The notes below the pieces were generated by a model. That model did no database searches and was not told the DNA's origin. It was given only the letters and a program-made list of their open reading frames with translations. A stretch of 64,000 bases of DNA from Poa pratensis (taxonomy: Eukaryota > Streptophyta > Magnoliopsida > Poales > Poaceae). The DNA is taken from positions 26,033,348 through 26,097,347 of the forward strand of contig CAMZMU010000027.1 of the NCBI GenBank assembly GCA_947311845.1. Reading direction: 5' to 3'. Positions 20,751 through 33,400 of this stretch are shown one piece after another (positions within the stretch are counted from its first letter, which is position 1; every line of letters starts with the position of its first letter). The position numbers were made by a program, and so were the translations under genes.

Positions 20751-22470
20751 GAAAACTTTGCTGACCCTTCGCGTGGTTACCTGCGTGAAAAGTAAATGGG
20801 TTAGGTTGATACTCCAAGTGCAGAGTGTATGTAGTAGTGGAAGACAGTTTCCCCTCGGGGAACCAGTATTTCAGGTGTTATCTCCTTATCCTTCTCTTGA
20901 GAACCTGCAACAAAATAAATTGTTTTGTGCCCTCAACCTCACCAAGTGGTTGTCAAGCACAAGGTGTGAGAATGATAATAAAATAAATATGCAAAGAGTA
21001 GTAAATATGCAATAATGGTAAAATAAATATGTGATGATGGTGGAAACAATGGTAACTGGTATTTTTGGTTTTTTATAATGTATGCAAGATGTGAAAGTGT
21101 TTTTGTATTTTTGGAATTAAAAATGGAAGCAAACAAAAGTGGTGATAAAAGTGTTGGAAAGGTGTTTCTTATGATTAAAAATGGACCGGGTTCATGGTTT
21201 CACAAATGCACTCTCTCTTGATAACGTGGTAGACAATGGAACACTAAAATTAACATGTAAGATGGCAAGACATGGTTTGACAAGTTATTAATAATATGGG
21301 CATCACGTCCTAACATAGAGATCTCAAGTATAAGTTGTTCTCTCTCTTATGCTCCACCAAGATGCGAACTAAATCATAACACCTTAGTAATTAAGATAAA
21401 TCAGAGCATAGCAATAAGTTCAATGACATGAAGTTAAAATAAGAACATGCTAGATCTAGTCATGGAGGTAGTGGCCAAGGTCACATCCATTCTCCGGTAG
21501 CATGGTATTTTTGTTTATCCCTAGTGAGGCAACAAAGTAAGGTAGAAAAACCAAGTGGATCGCAGAACTATCTGTCACGTTCACTGCACTAGCCACCCCC
21601 CGTTACTCCAACTAATGCACACGTTCCCCCTCACATGCTCTCATAAACATGCTTGATCATGACAAGTAAATAAGAACGGGGTACATAATATGCATCTACT
21701 TTCATAACTGAAACAAAACCATTGCAATCTCAAACATGTATTAACTCATAATAAAGATCCACCACAAAGGAATTACATAGATGACCGTAATCATGTTCAG
21801 CAGCTCATACGGTACTAATTAGTGAAGCTCATAGAGAGGAGAGATACATAAGTTACTTCCACAAACCCATAGTCCAGGGGTGGACTACTCCCTCTTCATC
21901 ATGGTGTCGGTGGAGATGTTGTTGGAGGGGAAGGAGACCACGTCGACAGCGCCCCGCCGGAGTTTTCCTCCTCCAATCTTCAGCTCCAGGTCTCTGTTTC
22001 GTGGTTTCTATGTTTTGGCGGCGCTCCCTTTCGCGAAAGCCCTGGGGGGGTCTATATATAGTCATTTTTAGGTCAAGACGAAGCTTCGGGAAGAAGGATC
22101 GACGGCAGCGGAGGCCCGAGGGCCATTTTGGTGGGTCCCACGCGGTCAGGGAATCTGGTCGCGTGGGCCCACCTCTTTTGGCCTTCTGGTCTCCGTTTCT
22201 TCATTTCCTTTGCGCCTACGTTTCGTTCCTTCCAAAAAACTGATCCCCGTAAAATCTCAGGTCATTATGACGTGATTTGGTCGCCTGAAACGTAAAAATA
22301 TAGAAAAAGGGGTTTTCTGACAGTGCAGGGTTAATTCCAGAAAAATGGGAAAATTGTTAATTATCCCCAAAACTCAATATAAATCATGAATATAACTCTT
22401 ATATGATGCAAATAACATGGAATAACATGTAATAAAATGTAAAGTTCATGTATGCATTTTACATGCATCA
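20714..22470 (-). repeat. 5' LTR of element D (about 1.76 kb)
   Basis: The plus strand begins TGATGGCCCTTCACG (or alternatively inside the duplicated edge near 20760) and ends TTTTACATGCATCA. The right border is the switch to CACTA-like sequence at 22471, with ATTAG (22471-22475) as the likely target duplication. A TATA-like CTATATATAG on the plus strand near 22052 reads the same on the element strand. No genes lie inside; open frames near 21850-22243 are not supported. Confidence 0.7.
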
Positions 22471-23410
22471 ATTAGCTACACAGTACTACTCAATGAAGTA
22501 TACGTACTCTGCTCGGCCAGCAGTGGAATACTTTTACGGTGGTACCTGGTGGCCGACTTGATTATAGAACGCTATTCCTCAGATCAATTTAAAAAACCAT
22601 ATCGTGCATCCTACATCTTGATTAAATACTAAAATTATTCTGGTTGTGTACCTTGTGCTGAAGAAGCCGCAGGTGGAGGGATCTAGCGGTGGCGGGGTAC
22701 CCGAACTGGAGCAGCGCGCGGGCGTAGTTGTCGCGGGACCAGGTTGAAGCAGGTCCTGCTGGAGGTGATCTGGTCGATGTTTCGCCGGCGTAGTCGATCG
22801 CCTTTTGCATCGCCGGTCGGGCTCGCGCCAGATCGGCCGCCATGGCAGCAGTAGCGTGTTCGTCCCACGCGGATCTGGAAGCCGCGCCATCCTGCTCGTG
22901 GGAGGCCATCGTCGGACGCCTCGTCCATGCTCGTCGGCGACGTTGAGGGACTGCCGCCGGAGCTAACGGATCTGCTTGAGGACCGCCGCCGGAGCTAATG
23001 GATCTGCTTGAGGACCGCCGCCGTAGGAGCTCGTCGATCTGCTCAGGGACAACTGCCTCGTCCACGGAGGTGGCCGGCAACAAGGACGAGATAGGTACGA
23101 GGATGGATGGAGAAGGGGGATCAGGCGCGTGCGGCTCTGCGGGTGAGGAAGGAGAGTGATGGGATAAGATCGGTGGCTAGGGTTTCAGAGTTTTTATACT
23201 ATACCGATTCAGTTTGCATACGTGTCATAATTTTAACCGTGTCCGATATCGTGGATTCACATTGCAAACGGTTGAATTAATTTAACCGTTTCCGATGTGT
23301 CGCGATTTGCGGGCGCGGGCTCTAATTTTCCACGCACAATGTCATTTTACCGTTGTTTTTTTGCTGCCGTTTTCATAGAGGGGTATCCTTAGTATCATTC
23401 TGTACTAGTG
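22471..23410. mobile_element. CACTA transposon remnant (right end only)
   Basis: The right border reads TTCTGTACTAGTG, the reverse complement of CACTAGTACAGAA, a typical grass CACTA terminus. Upstream (about 23200-23350) are repeated AACCGTTT/TGTCCGAT-like motifs in both orientations, resembling CACTA subterminal repeats. The left terminus is missing, cut by LTR D at 22470. The interior is GC-rich and may hold captured sequence. Confidence 0.5.
22622..23083 (-). other. Open reading frame of unknown nature inside the CACTA remnant
   Basis: A 153-aa minus-strand frame rich in Arg, Ser and Ala. It contains a local near-duplication (GCCGCCGGAGCTAA followed by GGATCTGCTTGAG, twice, about 22950-23010). 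I do not recognise a family. GC content is far above the flanks, as expected of a captured plant first exon or of chance openness in GC-rich DNA. No splice or promoter evidence supports expression. Confidence 0.25.
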
Positions 23411-23960
23411 GCGTCACCTTTTATTTTGGGCCAGCCCCATGTTTTTCGAAATACCTTTTCATAGGCTGTGTTTAGAGTCCGTATTGGTAGGGAAACCGAC
23501 TTAGGGTGGATTTCTGCCCCCTTCTCCAAGGCTGCACGAAATTCCCCTCTGTCTCCCTATAAGTACAACCCTAGGTCGTCGTTTTAGGGTTTGGGTTTTG
23601 TTTAGTTAAAAGTTAGTCGTCGCTGCAACTTCGCCGTACTTCGTCTGTGTCAGATCGACCAGATCAAGACCGCTTTCGGAACCCCACTTTCAATATAATC
23701 ATTCATCTTTATTCGCTATATCCAGATTGCCAATTCATAGTTCTTGCTTGTTCTCGATTGATTGCAGGAACTAGACCTGAGTGGTTGGGTCGACTGTGCT
23801 ACGGCGTTGTCAATAACCTCCCGGAGTTGGTGTAGCGATTGATAAGGCGCAACGTCCTCACACGTTTGTAGTCGGATCATCAACGTCGACGCCACCCAAA
23901 TCGAAAGTTACCATCTCATCGAAAGATCGGACACCTTTGCCTCTATCAAGTGAACCAGAG
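23411..23960 (+). repeat. LTR-like / promoter-like stretch of unidentified retroelement
   Basis: The segment has a TATA-like CCTATAAGTACAACC near 23550, then a leader with TTTAGGGTTTGGGTTTTG, then short-frame sequence with GATCGACCAGATCAAGACC and CATCTCATCGAAAGATCGGA. This layout resembles the R-U5/leader part of a large Triticeae gypsy LTR, but I could not define LTR ends, PBS or TSD. No gene is present. Confidence 0.35.
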
Positions 23961-25514
23961 ATCTTCAGCGTGTGAAACTGATTCTAAAATTGCATGAGAC
24001 AACTAAAGAGAACATCGAAATATTTCACTCTTGTGAAAATTAATCTTAAGGCTACACAATTGCTCAAACATGGACAGAATTAGCTTCACAAATGCGGAAT
24101 CAGACCACTCATTTGACCATCCTACTTAGCCAGCATATCTGTTAATGGCCGGAAATGCCTACTCAATGGCGGGAAATGCTACTGCTAATATTACAAGGAC
24201 ACACCATATTGCATCGTTCATGAAGCACTTTAAAGGAAAACTTGTACTACAACTTTATCAGTTCGTTCAAACAAGGTGAAAGCAATATTATCATTTATGA
24301 CATACGGAAAAGGAAGAGGACGTGAATTATTGCATTGAGCAAGGGACAAGAGCTAGCATGTTAACTGAGATAGACAACTGCCTTACTCGAGCACAATGCA
24401 CATCCTAGACTGCTTATGAAGGTTTAGATGAAGGTGCAGCTTGTACATGGCCATCGTGTTTGGTGTTTTCTCATCGCGAGTGCTATATCATTCTCGATGG
24501 AATGGACACATGATCTGCACTCATAGTCAGCCGTCTACGGTCATGATCAGATATATGTTGAACAACTCTGCCGGGACCATGGCCAGCTGAACTCCAGGGG
24601 TGCATATTCTGAAACTTGATACGCTATAGCTTCGCAGCTCGATGTGGATGATGGTGTCGCAGTTGTGTAGGACTCTCTGAAAAATGGATTCCATGCTAAT
24701 CGTAGGCGTGTGTTTGTCTTAGTATAATCAAGAAGAGAAAGCAAAGGTGCTAGTGTTGCTCTCGCTTGATTTCACCTTTGTCAAAGAGGCATTCTCGACT
24801 GCATGCCGGTGAAGAAAAAGCAAATCAATATGGGTTACTGGTCTTCTCATCACGTCCATATGGGACCAATACAGCTTTTTCTAGAACACGAGACTCTTGT
24901 ATACTCTTACTACGAAAAACAAGTTCTCTTCCGAGTTCATGTTCCCAAACATGCCCTGTATGAGTGCACTCTCTTCCATCACGTGTTACTTTCAGCGCTT
25001 GGAATAGTAGGCAGACATAAATCCAACATAGAACAAGCGTGTTGCATATACCTGCATTGCCTATGATCTCAGCTTTCTGGTCTTACTCTAGCTTTTCTCA
25101 GTGACCAAGGACCTTCTTTGACCATAGAGAATTTCTCGGGCACTCAACAACCCATGAAAGCCTAGTCCGGTCATCCGGCATCGCTGCTTCTTTCTACAAC
25201 ATGGTGCGCACAACAGGGACTAACATGGTAGAACGAATAATGTGTGCAGCTGTCATGTGACAAACACCCCAAAAAAAAGATCCGATCCCCAGCGCAAGTA
25301 TTTCGTGTTTTAACCTTTGATCCTTGATTTGGCTAACAAAGTAAGTGTTAGATGTATTATAAAAATTGTACAGCTGAATTCATACTCAACAAAAACTTTT
25401 CAATGATATTTTTTTAGACACATTTCTCATGTCTGGACTCGCCCATAGGCCGGACAAGAAAGGCGACCGCCCAGTGCTCCGAGAAAATAATTACCAAAAA
25501 TGGTAGAGTGTATA

Positions 25515-25771
25515 GTACTCAATATGCTATTATCCATTACTTTCAAGAATATTTAATACTCTAATAAAAAATATGAATGACTTTTTGTCATCAACAACAC
25601 ACAACTTTGACTAAAAAAAGTTTAAATGCATAAAAATATATTACAAAAGACCAAATGGAACGATTCAAATTATACAAGATCAACCGTACACTTCGCTATA
25701 TATTAATTGTGAAACATGTGAATTAAAAATGATGAAAAATCATGTGTGCCTTACATTTTGGAAGGAGGGAG
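25515..25771. repeat. Degenerate Stowaway-like MITE (right end clear, left end weak)
   Basis: The right end reads GGAAGGAGGGAG followed by TA, the usual Stowaway terminus and target. The left end is not clear; a TACTC at about 25515 is only a weak candidate. The interior is AT-rich with a TTTGACTAAAAAAAG motif often seen in grass MITEs. Confidence 0.35.
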
Positions 25772-27302
25772 TACCTCGATATAATAAAATAGTTAATTTG
25801 TGAAACCAAATACAACCACGTGAGTGCTGCTGGGCAAACTAGTGTGACATGTGACAACAAGTATACTCAGCACACTATTCTCTTTCTGGTGGGATGTCGT
25901 GCAGGTTTTATAGAAATCAACATAACTAGATTTTACTGTTTAATTCCATGCAACAATTTTATTTCATAAACTGGCAGGGGACCTGTGTACATGACAATAA
26001 CAAATAAATTGCATAAGAACATATCAAATAATAAATTTACATAAGCAGACATACTAGAATCCACACGGTTTTTTGTCATTGGTGATGATTACTCTAAACA
26101 GTCTTATTACAATACAAAGTACACAGTATGCACACTTTGTAAATCTTGACTTTCTTGAAAATTTTGACCACAACAAAGTAATTTCATTGGTTCAGTTTGT
26201 ACTCTAGAATTCTCTATAAATATGCTTACTTAATCGTACAATAGAAACAACTAATGAAATATTTGTTAGATCGTACTATTTACATATCTTTATGTACCAT
26301 ACAAAGCATAAATTATATAGATTAACCATGGTAGAAAAATAGTTTTAGAACAAAATTTTGTTACAAAATACAATTTAATATATTTCAATGATATTCGGGA
26401 CCAACAAAAAACATGCCAACTATTATTTAGTATTATCGTCGTTTACGTGGTTAAACTATGCAAACAAGAAGATAATTATGCTTGTAATGTTATAACATGC
26501 CAAAAATAAGATGTGGAGAAGTATAAAAGCTTAGTACAAATTGTATTCATTTTGATTCACCCTGCAATTGCATGTTCGAACAAACCTTGATTCCACAGTC
26601 GCTAAAAACACTCACATCCACACAGTTGAAAGTGCAGAAGAAAATCATTAACCACTTCCTTCGTTGGGGAAATAAACATTCAACAGTGATTACAAATACC
26701 ACCTGCTCGTGCAAGAAATCTCATTATTTTGAGTTGGTGCCATGTGGAAAGAATGTAAACTCCATATTAAGCAGACCGCCAACAAAAACAATCTCGAACA
26801 CTACCATCACAAAACAAGAGCGTGCATTATGACGCGCAGGCACCACGGGTAAATTATGAAATAGATTACCATAATTGATACCACAGCAGAGTACACAAGA
26901 ATCGCCACCCGGTCTTGATTCTATACCGCGTAGGCTAGCTGCAGTAAATCATTAAGCCGTATAAGCTCGTAGGGGAAGTAGGTATTGGATCCAATAGTCT
27001 GATGAGCGATAATGTGAGTGAATGCGAGAATCCTAGAATACATAACAAGTCTTTTTTTAGCCATCAACGATAGAAATTAATATTCCTAAGTCCTAAGTAT
27101 GTCCATAGAAGGATATTAAAGGCATCACTCCAGTGATTAGCAATAAAAAAAGATAATCATAATGTGGAGAAGCAATCGGTTATGGTTATTACAAATACTT
27201 ATTTTTTATTGATCTAAAAATATAACAATTCCTAATATAGACTAATTATCAAGTGACTAGCTAATTAAAGCAGATCAAAAGAACAAGAGAGGGCAATTAT
27301 AT

Positions 27303-27334
27303 ACAAATACTTTATTGCAGAATAAAGTATTTGT
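27303..27334. repeat. Perfect 14-bp inverted repeat with 4-nt loop
   Basis: ACAAATACTTTATT is followed by GCAG and then the exact reverse complement AATAAAGTATTTGT. No flanking TIR or TSD was found. It could be a tiny foldback core or a chance palindrome in AT-rich DNA. Confidence 0.8.
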
Positions 27335-27731
27335 GTGAAAATAATAAATAAAAAGTTAAATACTTCAAAACTAAGTAAATAATAATATATGATTATTAGT
27401 CAAATAGATTGTTAAAGTTAAATAAAAAATAAGGATGCCATGTAAATAGTGACGACGAGAATATGATAAGAGCGAAAATTTGGTGGATAAGGAACTTCTG
27501 GGAATCAAGACCCCGGGGTCTAAACACGACAAGACTTGAGCTAACAATATTTTTCTTGACAAACATTAGTACAAGACCTAGTGGCTAAAAAAATGATGGG
27601 AAAGCTGGCCCATTTATCATAGTTCACCTTACAATAAAGTTGGGAAAACTATCACATGATAAATATATTTTATAATTAAATGGGCCCTGATAGATTTACA
27701 CACTAAGCGTTGTAGTATTTTTGTTTCCTTG

Positions 27732-28851
27732 GAGCATCTCCACCTATGCCCCCAAATTCGACAACCCTACAACATATCCGCTATCAGTTGTGCCGGACAC
27801 ATGTCCGCCGCTATTGGGACGGCTGGATCCAGCGCCACCACCCCTTGCCCCCACCCAAACGGTCATATTCCCATTTTACCTATTTTCATCAATATATTTG
27901 TATTTCTTTCTAAGTGACATACAACTATATTGCGTAATTCAACAATAACTAAAATCGTATAAATAATATAATTATCACAACAATTAAAATTATAATCTGG
28001 CAAGTTCTAGAAAATAACATGGCACTTGATATATTGGTTTCCTTTCACCATCCACAAGTGCTCGACTATACCATGTTGTGGTTGGAGATGAGTTCCTTCA
28101 TCACGAATTTTCGGATGCATGTCGATAAATTCACCAAACTCAATCGGGATGCCTTGTTGTGGCTCGGCAAGAGGGTTCTGGTAGTCCCACTGCTGATCAA
28201 ACATCATACCAACATCACACTCACTCTGCATTATCGTGTTGTGCATGATAAATTGATAATACAAACATCCATGACATCCCACATCTAAGCTAGTGACCAT
28301 ATTTGAGCAGGGTACCGAACAATAAGAAAATGAGCTTGGAGCACACAAAATGCCCGCTCAACATCCTTCCTAACACTGTCTTGTTTCAGGGCAAAATGAG
28401 ATTTTTCTGACCAACAGGGTTGTGAATTGTCTTTAGAAATGTCGACCAACGAGCATAGATTTGATCATCTAGTTGAACGAGATGTGGGGAGCGACAGCTC
28501 GCAGACGGTGGCGAATCAAAGTGTGTGGTCACAGGGGACTCTCGCGGATAGTTGGCAACAAAAAGGGGCAGCGGCGACGATGCGATTCGGTGGCGGGGAG
28601 AGGGAAATGGAAAGTGGTAGAGAAGGGCAAGGGAAATTATTGTGTCGCTAGCATATGGTGCTCGCCTATCGGGGTCTACGTGGGGGCATGTCCGGTACCC
28701 CCGAGCCTGCCACGAAAGTTGGGGTCGGACACGGGGATGTCGGACAATTTTCTGGGCCGTTCGGACGAGTGGAGGCACCGCTAGGTCCATTTTCTTTTCT
28801 AGATCCCCATTGGAATAGTTAGGGGTCTTTGGGGAGCATGTGGATATGCTC
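27732..28851 (-). mobile_element. Degenerate PIF/Harbinger element
   Basis: The left terminus GAGCATCTCCACCTATGCCCCC and the right terminus (reverse complement GAGCATATCCACATGCTCCCC) form an imperfect TIR of about 22 bp. The flanking trinucleotides TTG/TTA are consistent with a decayed TWA target. The interior holds a transposase remnant related to the element at 40426-42564. It is shorter (1.1 kb), more mutated and therefore older. Confidence 0.65.
28007..28440 (-). pseudogene. PIF/Harbinger transposase C-terminal remnant
   Basis: The minus strand reads, across frame breaks, DSVRKDVERAFCVLQ (the region with the catalytic Glu of DDE transposases), RYPAQIWS, MHNTIMQSE and GEFIDMHPKIRDEGTH, ending EHLW. 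This is the same order as the C-terminal half of the transposase at 40657-41268. The N-terminal half is absent. It is not functional. Confidence 0.7.
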
Positions 28852-28989
28852 TTAGACTCGCAAATTTATGTAGAAATGGATGGAGAGAGCTAAACACTAA
28901 ACACACCCCAAAGAAGTATCTTTTTTTACGGTGCCCAAAGTAGTATCTTAGGTCGAAGGATCTACAAGCCACCTCGACAAACACCTAAC

Positions 28990-29660
28990 GACCCCACGAT
29001 GGATATTTGCGTATGCCACGATGCTCCATGTCGATGGTTCTTCGGGTGATGTAGTTGGCTCCTTGAGTGTCCTTCACCGGAGGCATGGAGGATAGTCCAA
29101 GGCAGTTCGGCGATGGTGGTGGTTGGATGCTTCAGACGAAACTCTTGTTTGACTTTGTCGGTGTCGACTATGACGATGTTCTCATCTTGATTGCGGTGTC
29201 ATAGGCATCGACCCTCCTCCAACCCTCGAGGTCTCGTCCACAGGGTGAAAACCCACATTTGGTTCGACCATATGGCGGTGTAATGTTCCCTTCTTTGCAG
29301 ATATCATTTTGGAGACTAGTTCCGGTTGGCACCCTTGGCTATGGCTCTATCTAGTGGGATGCTAGCGGCTTCCGGCAGGGTCAACGCATGAGTGTTGTAC
29401 GGTCGGTGGTCCGCTTTGTCGTTCTTCGTGTGTTTGATGAGGCATAGTCACACTTCCTTTTGGTCTAGCTTATCTGTTGAGTGCTAGAGTCTCAGCGGGT
29501 GTAATGCTTAGTGTTGAGTGCCTGCTTTGTGCAGCGATGCTCCAGACCCCTACTGGTAGTTTAGTTAGGTAGTGTGACCGTGGGACGTGATTTTTGCACA
29601 CTTATCCCTGAATTAAACAAGCCTTGTATGGTTTTCTAGTCTATTTTCCTTAGAAATCGT
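28990..29660 (+). mobile_element. Possible 5'-truncated non-LTR retroposon fragment
   Basis: A GC-balanced stretch without a gene. It shares the 15-mer CAGGGTGAAAACCCA (29241-29255) with the retroposon at 34886-36354 (there on the minus strand, 35255-35241) and a similar arrangement of TGGTGGTGG-type sequence upstream. A poly(A) tail and TSD were not identified, so the limits are approximate. Confidence 0.35.
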
Positions 29661-29779
29661 ATTGATTCTCTTCTTCTTATTCTGACGGGGTTCCATAAAA
29701 AAACGTTAAGAGCGCATATCTTATGGTATACTGTGGTACAATTGGGGGGAGATCTGTATAATAAAATACACATGTGCGT

Positions 29780-29863
29780 TTACATTTGGGACACATGGAA
29801 TAGAATGTTACAAAATCACACACACATTTGGGACACATGGGATAGAATGTTACAAAATCACAC
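29780..29863. repeat. 42-bp tandem duplication upstream of the PDK1 gene
   Basis: The unit ACATTTGGGACACATGG, followed by ATAGAATGTTACAAAATCACACA with one difference, occurs twice in tandem about 0.6 kb before the kinase start codon. It lies outside the coding region; any promoter role is unknown. Confidence 0.85.
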
Positions 29864-30433
29864 ACAAATTATATTTTTTAAAGAGGAAAATGTGGAGTTC
29901 AATAAAGAGGCACAAATTACTTATTGATTATTATCTGGCCACGTGAAAGCAAATTATTATTTGTCCAAGAGTAAAACAGAAAAGAGCAGCGACTCTGTCG
30001 CCCATCACTCCCTTCCCATCATCCCCATCATTCGATCACACACCTCCCCCACGACTCATCACAAGGCAACAAAGCAAGAACGAACATAAAGCTCTCTCTC
30101 TCCCCCACCTCTCTTCCTATCATTCTTTTTTTTTTTAGATTCTCTTCCTATCATTCTGTTTCTGTAGAGCGTGGGCTAGCCGCAGCAGCAGCAGCAGCTA
30201 GATTCGATTCCTCCAAGCCCAACGCGAAACAAAGAAAGGCTGCGGCCGTCGCAGTCACTCCAATCCAATCGATTCTGCTTTCCCACCCTTCAAAGCCTGA
30301 AGCCGAATCCGATGGTTCCTCCACCCGTTGACCGCCTCCGCCATCGGAGGCCGCGCCGCGCCCTCGAACCCCGCGCCAACCTCCTTTCCCGCCGCCTATA
30401 GATATCGCCCCTGCTCCCAGCTGCTCCGGCCGA

Positions 30434-33400
30434 ATGGCGGTCGGCGGCGACGGTGACGACGACATGGAGAGGGACTTCGCCGCCAGGCTGCGCCTCGCGC
30501 CCTCCTCAGCCTCCGGTTCTGCCTCCGCGTCCCCCACGGCGGCCGCTGCCGGCGGCGGAGGGATCGCATTCCGCGCGCCGCAGGAGCAGTTCACCGTCGA
30601 CGAGTTCGACCTCGGCAAGATCTACGGCGTCGGCTCCTACTCCAAGGTGATTGATCACGGACGATCGTGCCTGTTTGTGCGGTCGTTGTTTAATTTAATT
30701 GTTTTATAGAAAGTTCTTTAATTTAACTGTTAGTGGACGGTTTCCGTGAGCTTCTTCTTCTGACTGGTCGCGTGGGGAACTGGTCTGGATCATGGGAATT
30801 ACGGTTTGCTCAGCCCCACATGGACTTATTTTGCGTGCCGGTGGGTGACAGGTGGTGAGGGCCAAGAAGAAGGACACGGGCAACGTCTACGCGCTCAAGA
30901 TCATGGACAAGAAGTTCATCACCAAGGAGAACAAGATCTCCTACGTCAAGATGGAGCGCATCGTGCTCGACCAGCTCGACCACCCGGGCGTCATCAGGCT
31001 CTTCTTCACCTTCCAGGACACCTACTCCCTCTGTCAGTGCCTCTCTTTGTTTGGATTTAATCACCGAGCACTTTTAATCTTATATATATAGTGTGGAGTG
31101 CTGGTCACATTGTTACATGCTTACATTGGATGAACACTGACACTTCTTTTGATGCGCAGACATGGCACTGGAGTCGTGCGAAGGAGGGGAGTTATTCGAC
31201 CAGATCGTCCGGGTTGGTGTCAAGCTGCTCACAATGTGGTTGGTTCCTGTTCTGTATTTGCTTCTTATGCATCGGCTTTTGCTTGCAGAAAGGCCGTCTG
31301 GCTGAGGACGAGGCACGGTTTTATGCCGCTGAGATTGTTGATATTCTGGAGTATTTGCACAGCGTAGGCCTTATTCATCGGGATGTGAAGGTGTGTGCAT
31401 CAGAATGGGGATCCATATTTGGTATTTTAGATAAGAGAAAAGTTAATGACATTAGCAACAATGACTTCAATTGTTCTGATCTTTTTCAGCCAGAAAATTT
31501 ACTGCTCACTTCCGATGGGCACATCAAGATTGCTGATTTTGGTAGCGTGAAGCCTACTATGGACACTCCAATCAAAGTCCTCCCAAATTCAACTAGTAAG
31601 ATAAACATATACAATGCTGGATTGTCCTAGAATTTTTTGTGATGTAAAGTTCATAATATTCCTTTTTTCCGTACACTTACCGTACAGATGAGAGGGCCTG
31701 CACATTTGTTGGAACTGCTGCATATGTACCACCAGAGGTCCTCAACTCTGCCCCAGCAACTTTTGGGTAAGTTAATAACCTGATCCATAAACATTGATTC
31801 CCTTGACAAACCTTGCTTCCTTGGCATAATTCAATTTATTTCTCAGATGTTTAATAAACTATATCATTTGATCCTATTATATGGTTCCACTCTGAATGAT
31901 GTATTCAAATACATTTTTAGCTATTTAGGATATACCGGCACTATACATTTACCGACTAGGTACTTGGTAGCTTGTGTAGAATACATCTTGCTTTAAGCTA
32001 CCAATGGTATTAACGCCTGCAAGGTTATCTTGCCACAAAACATAGCCCTGTAGACAGCTGCACTAGATGTCAGTGTTGTCATTCTTCTGGAGCTTAGGTG
32101 CCTAGCAAAAGTTGGAATTGCATGTTAACATCAAAGTTGTTTTGATGAAAGCAAACCAACACAGTAGGTATGAATTGAGATAACTTGCCGAGATGGATTC
32201 CTGGACCATTGTCTATATGTCTCATCAGCACATCTTGTGAGGTTAATATATCATTAAAATGCACAACATGGTGAATGTGGTATTCCATTCTTTAAGACAT
32301 CAGGTTTTACTTAGGTCCTATGTCTCATCAGCACGTCTTTTCAGGTCAATATTTCAGAAAAATGCACAACGTGGTATTCCATTTTTAATACATTAGGTTT
32401 TTTATGCATTCCTTAAGTGTTACCAAATATTAACTTAAGCTTGTTGCATTAAGAAAACCAATCTTCCATGATGCACCTAAAATCCTAGTTTTCTACCAGT
32501 TGGGTAGCCAGTAAACTTCTACAGAACTACGTTTTGTGTTGATATGAGCAGAGATTTATACGGATTTTTCTGACCGACTTCTGTCTGTTCTTGGCAGAAA
32601 TGACTTGTGGGCATTGGGGTGCACGTTGTTTCAAATGCTCTCTGGTTCTTCACCGTTTAAGGATGCCAGTGAGTGGTTGATTTTCCAGAGAATTATAGCA
32701 AGGGATCTCAGAATTCCTGAGTACTTCTCGGATGAAGCAAGAGATCTAATTGACAAGTTGCTGGTATGCAGTTATACAAATTATTTCCACAAATTGTTTT
32801 TGTTTTGGGGCATGATTTATGCACTGTTAAAAAAAGGTCATAGATAATGTTGTCCTAGTAACTTGGTATAAAAACATCCACCAACATAAACGAGCCACAT
32901 CCTAATTCTAATCATTGCTTGGATTAATCAGTTACAGTTGCCTTCAACAGGCATAATTAATTAGCATAGTTCCCACCACATCCTCAAAAAGAAGAAGCAT
33001 GCCTTAGATCTCTAGTTTGAATTTCCACAAGTAGACTTGTTTGAACTTTTCATTCTGCAGGATGTTGATCCAATCAAACGACCAGGTGCAGGACCTGATG
33101 GTTATGCTTCCTTAAAGAAGCATCCTTTCTTCAGAGGCATTGACTGGAAAAATATAAGGAAGACATGTGCACCAAACATTGCGGCAGAAGCAAATGTATG
33201 CTATATTACACATGCCAATGTAACCACTTAACTCCAGTCTTTATCATTCTGATTGTATCCCAATTCAGGCAAATGAGGATGAAGATACTCAGGATTCAAA
33301 TTGGTTGTCGCACATGGGAAGTGCACCAGTCAACCAACATGTCCCTGTTGGAAATAATGGTGCTGCATCATCTTCTGAAGTACGGTCTCATGTATCTAAA

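Larger units (their letters stand above)
23961..27731. other. AT-rich intergenic stretch without a supported gene
   Basis: Only short scattered frames occur, none with a recognisable domain. From about 25300 on the sequence is strongly AT-rich. A Stowaway-like right end occurs near 25760 and a perfect hairpin at 27303-27334. Nothing else structured was seen by eye. Confidence 0.6.

Noticed and set aside
26572..26832. 86-aa ORF in the intergenic region
   Set aside because: No similarity recognised, low-complexity Thr/Lys composition, no gene context.
28386..28790. 134-aa ORF on the minus strand
   Set aside because: It lies between the transposase remnant and the right TIR of the degenerate Harbinger element and shows no protein family signature.
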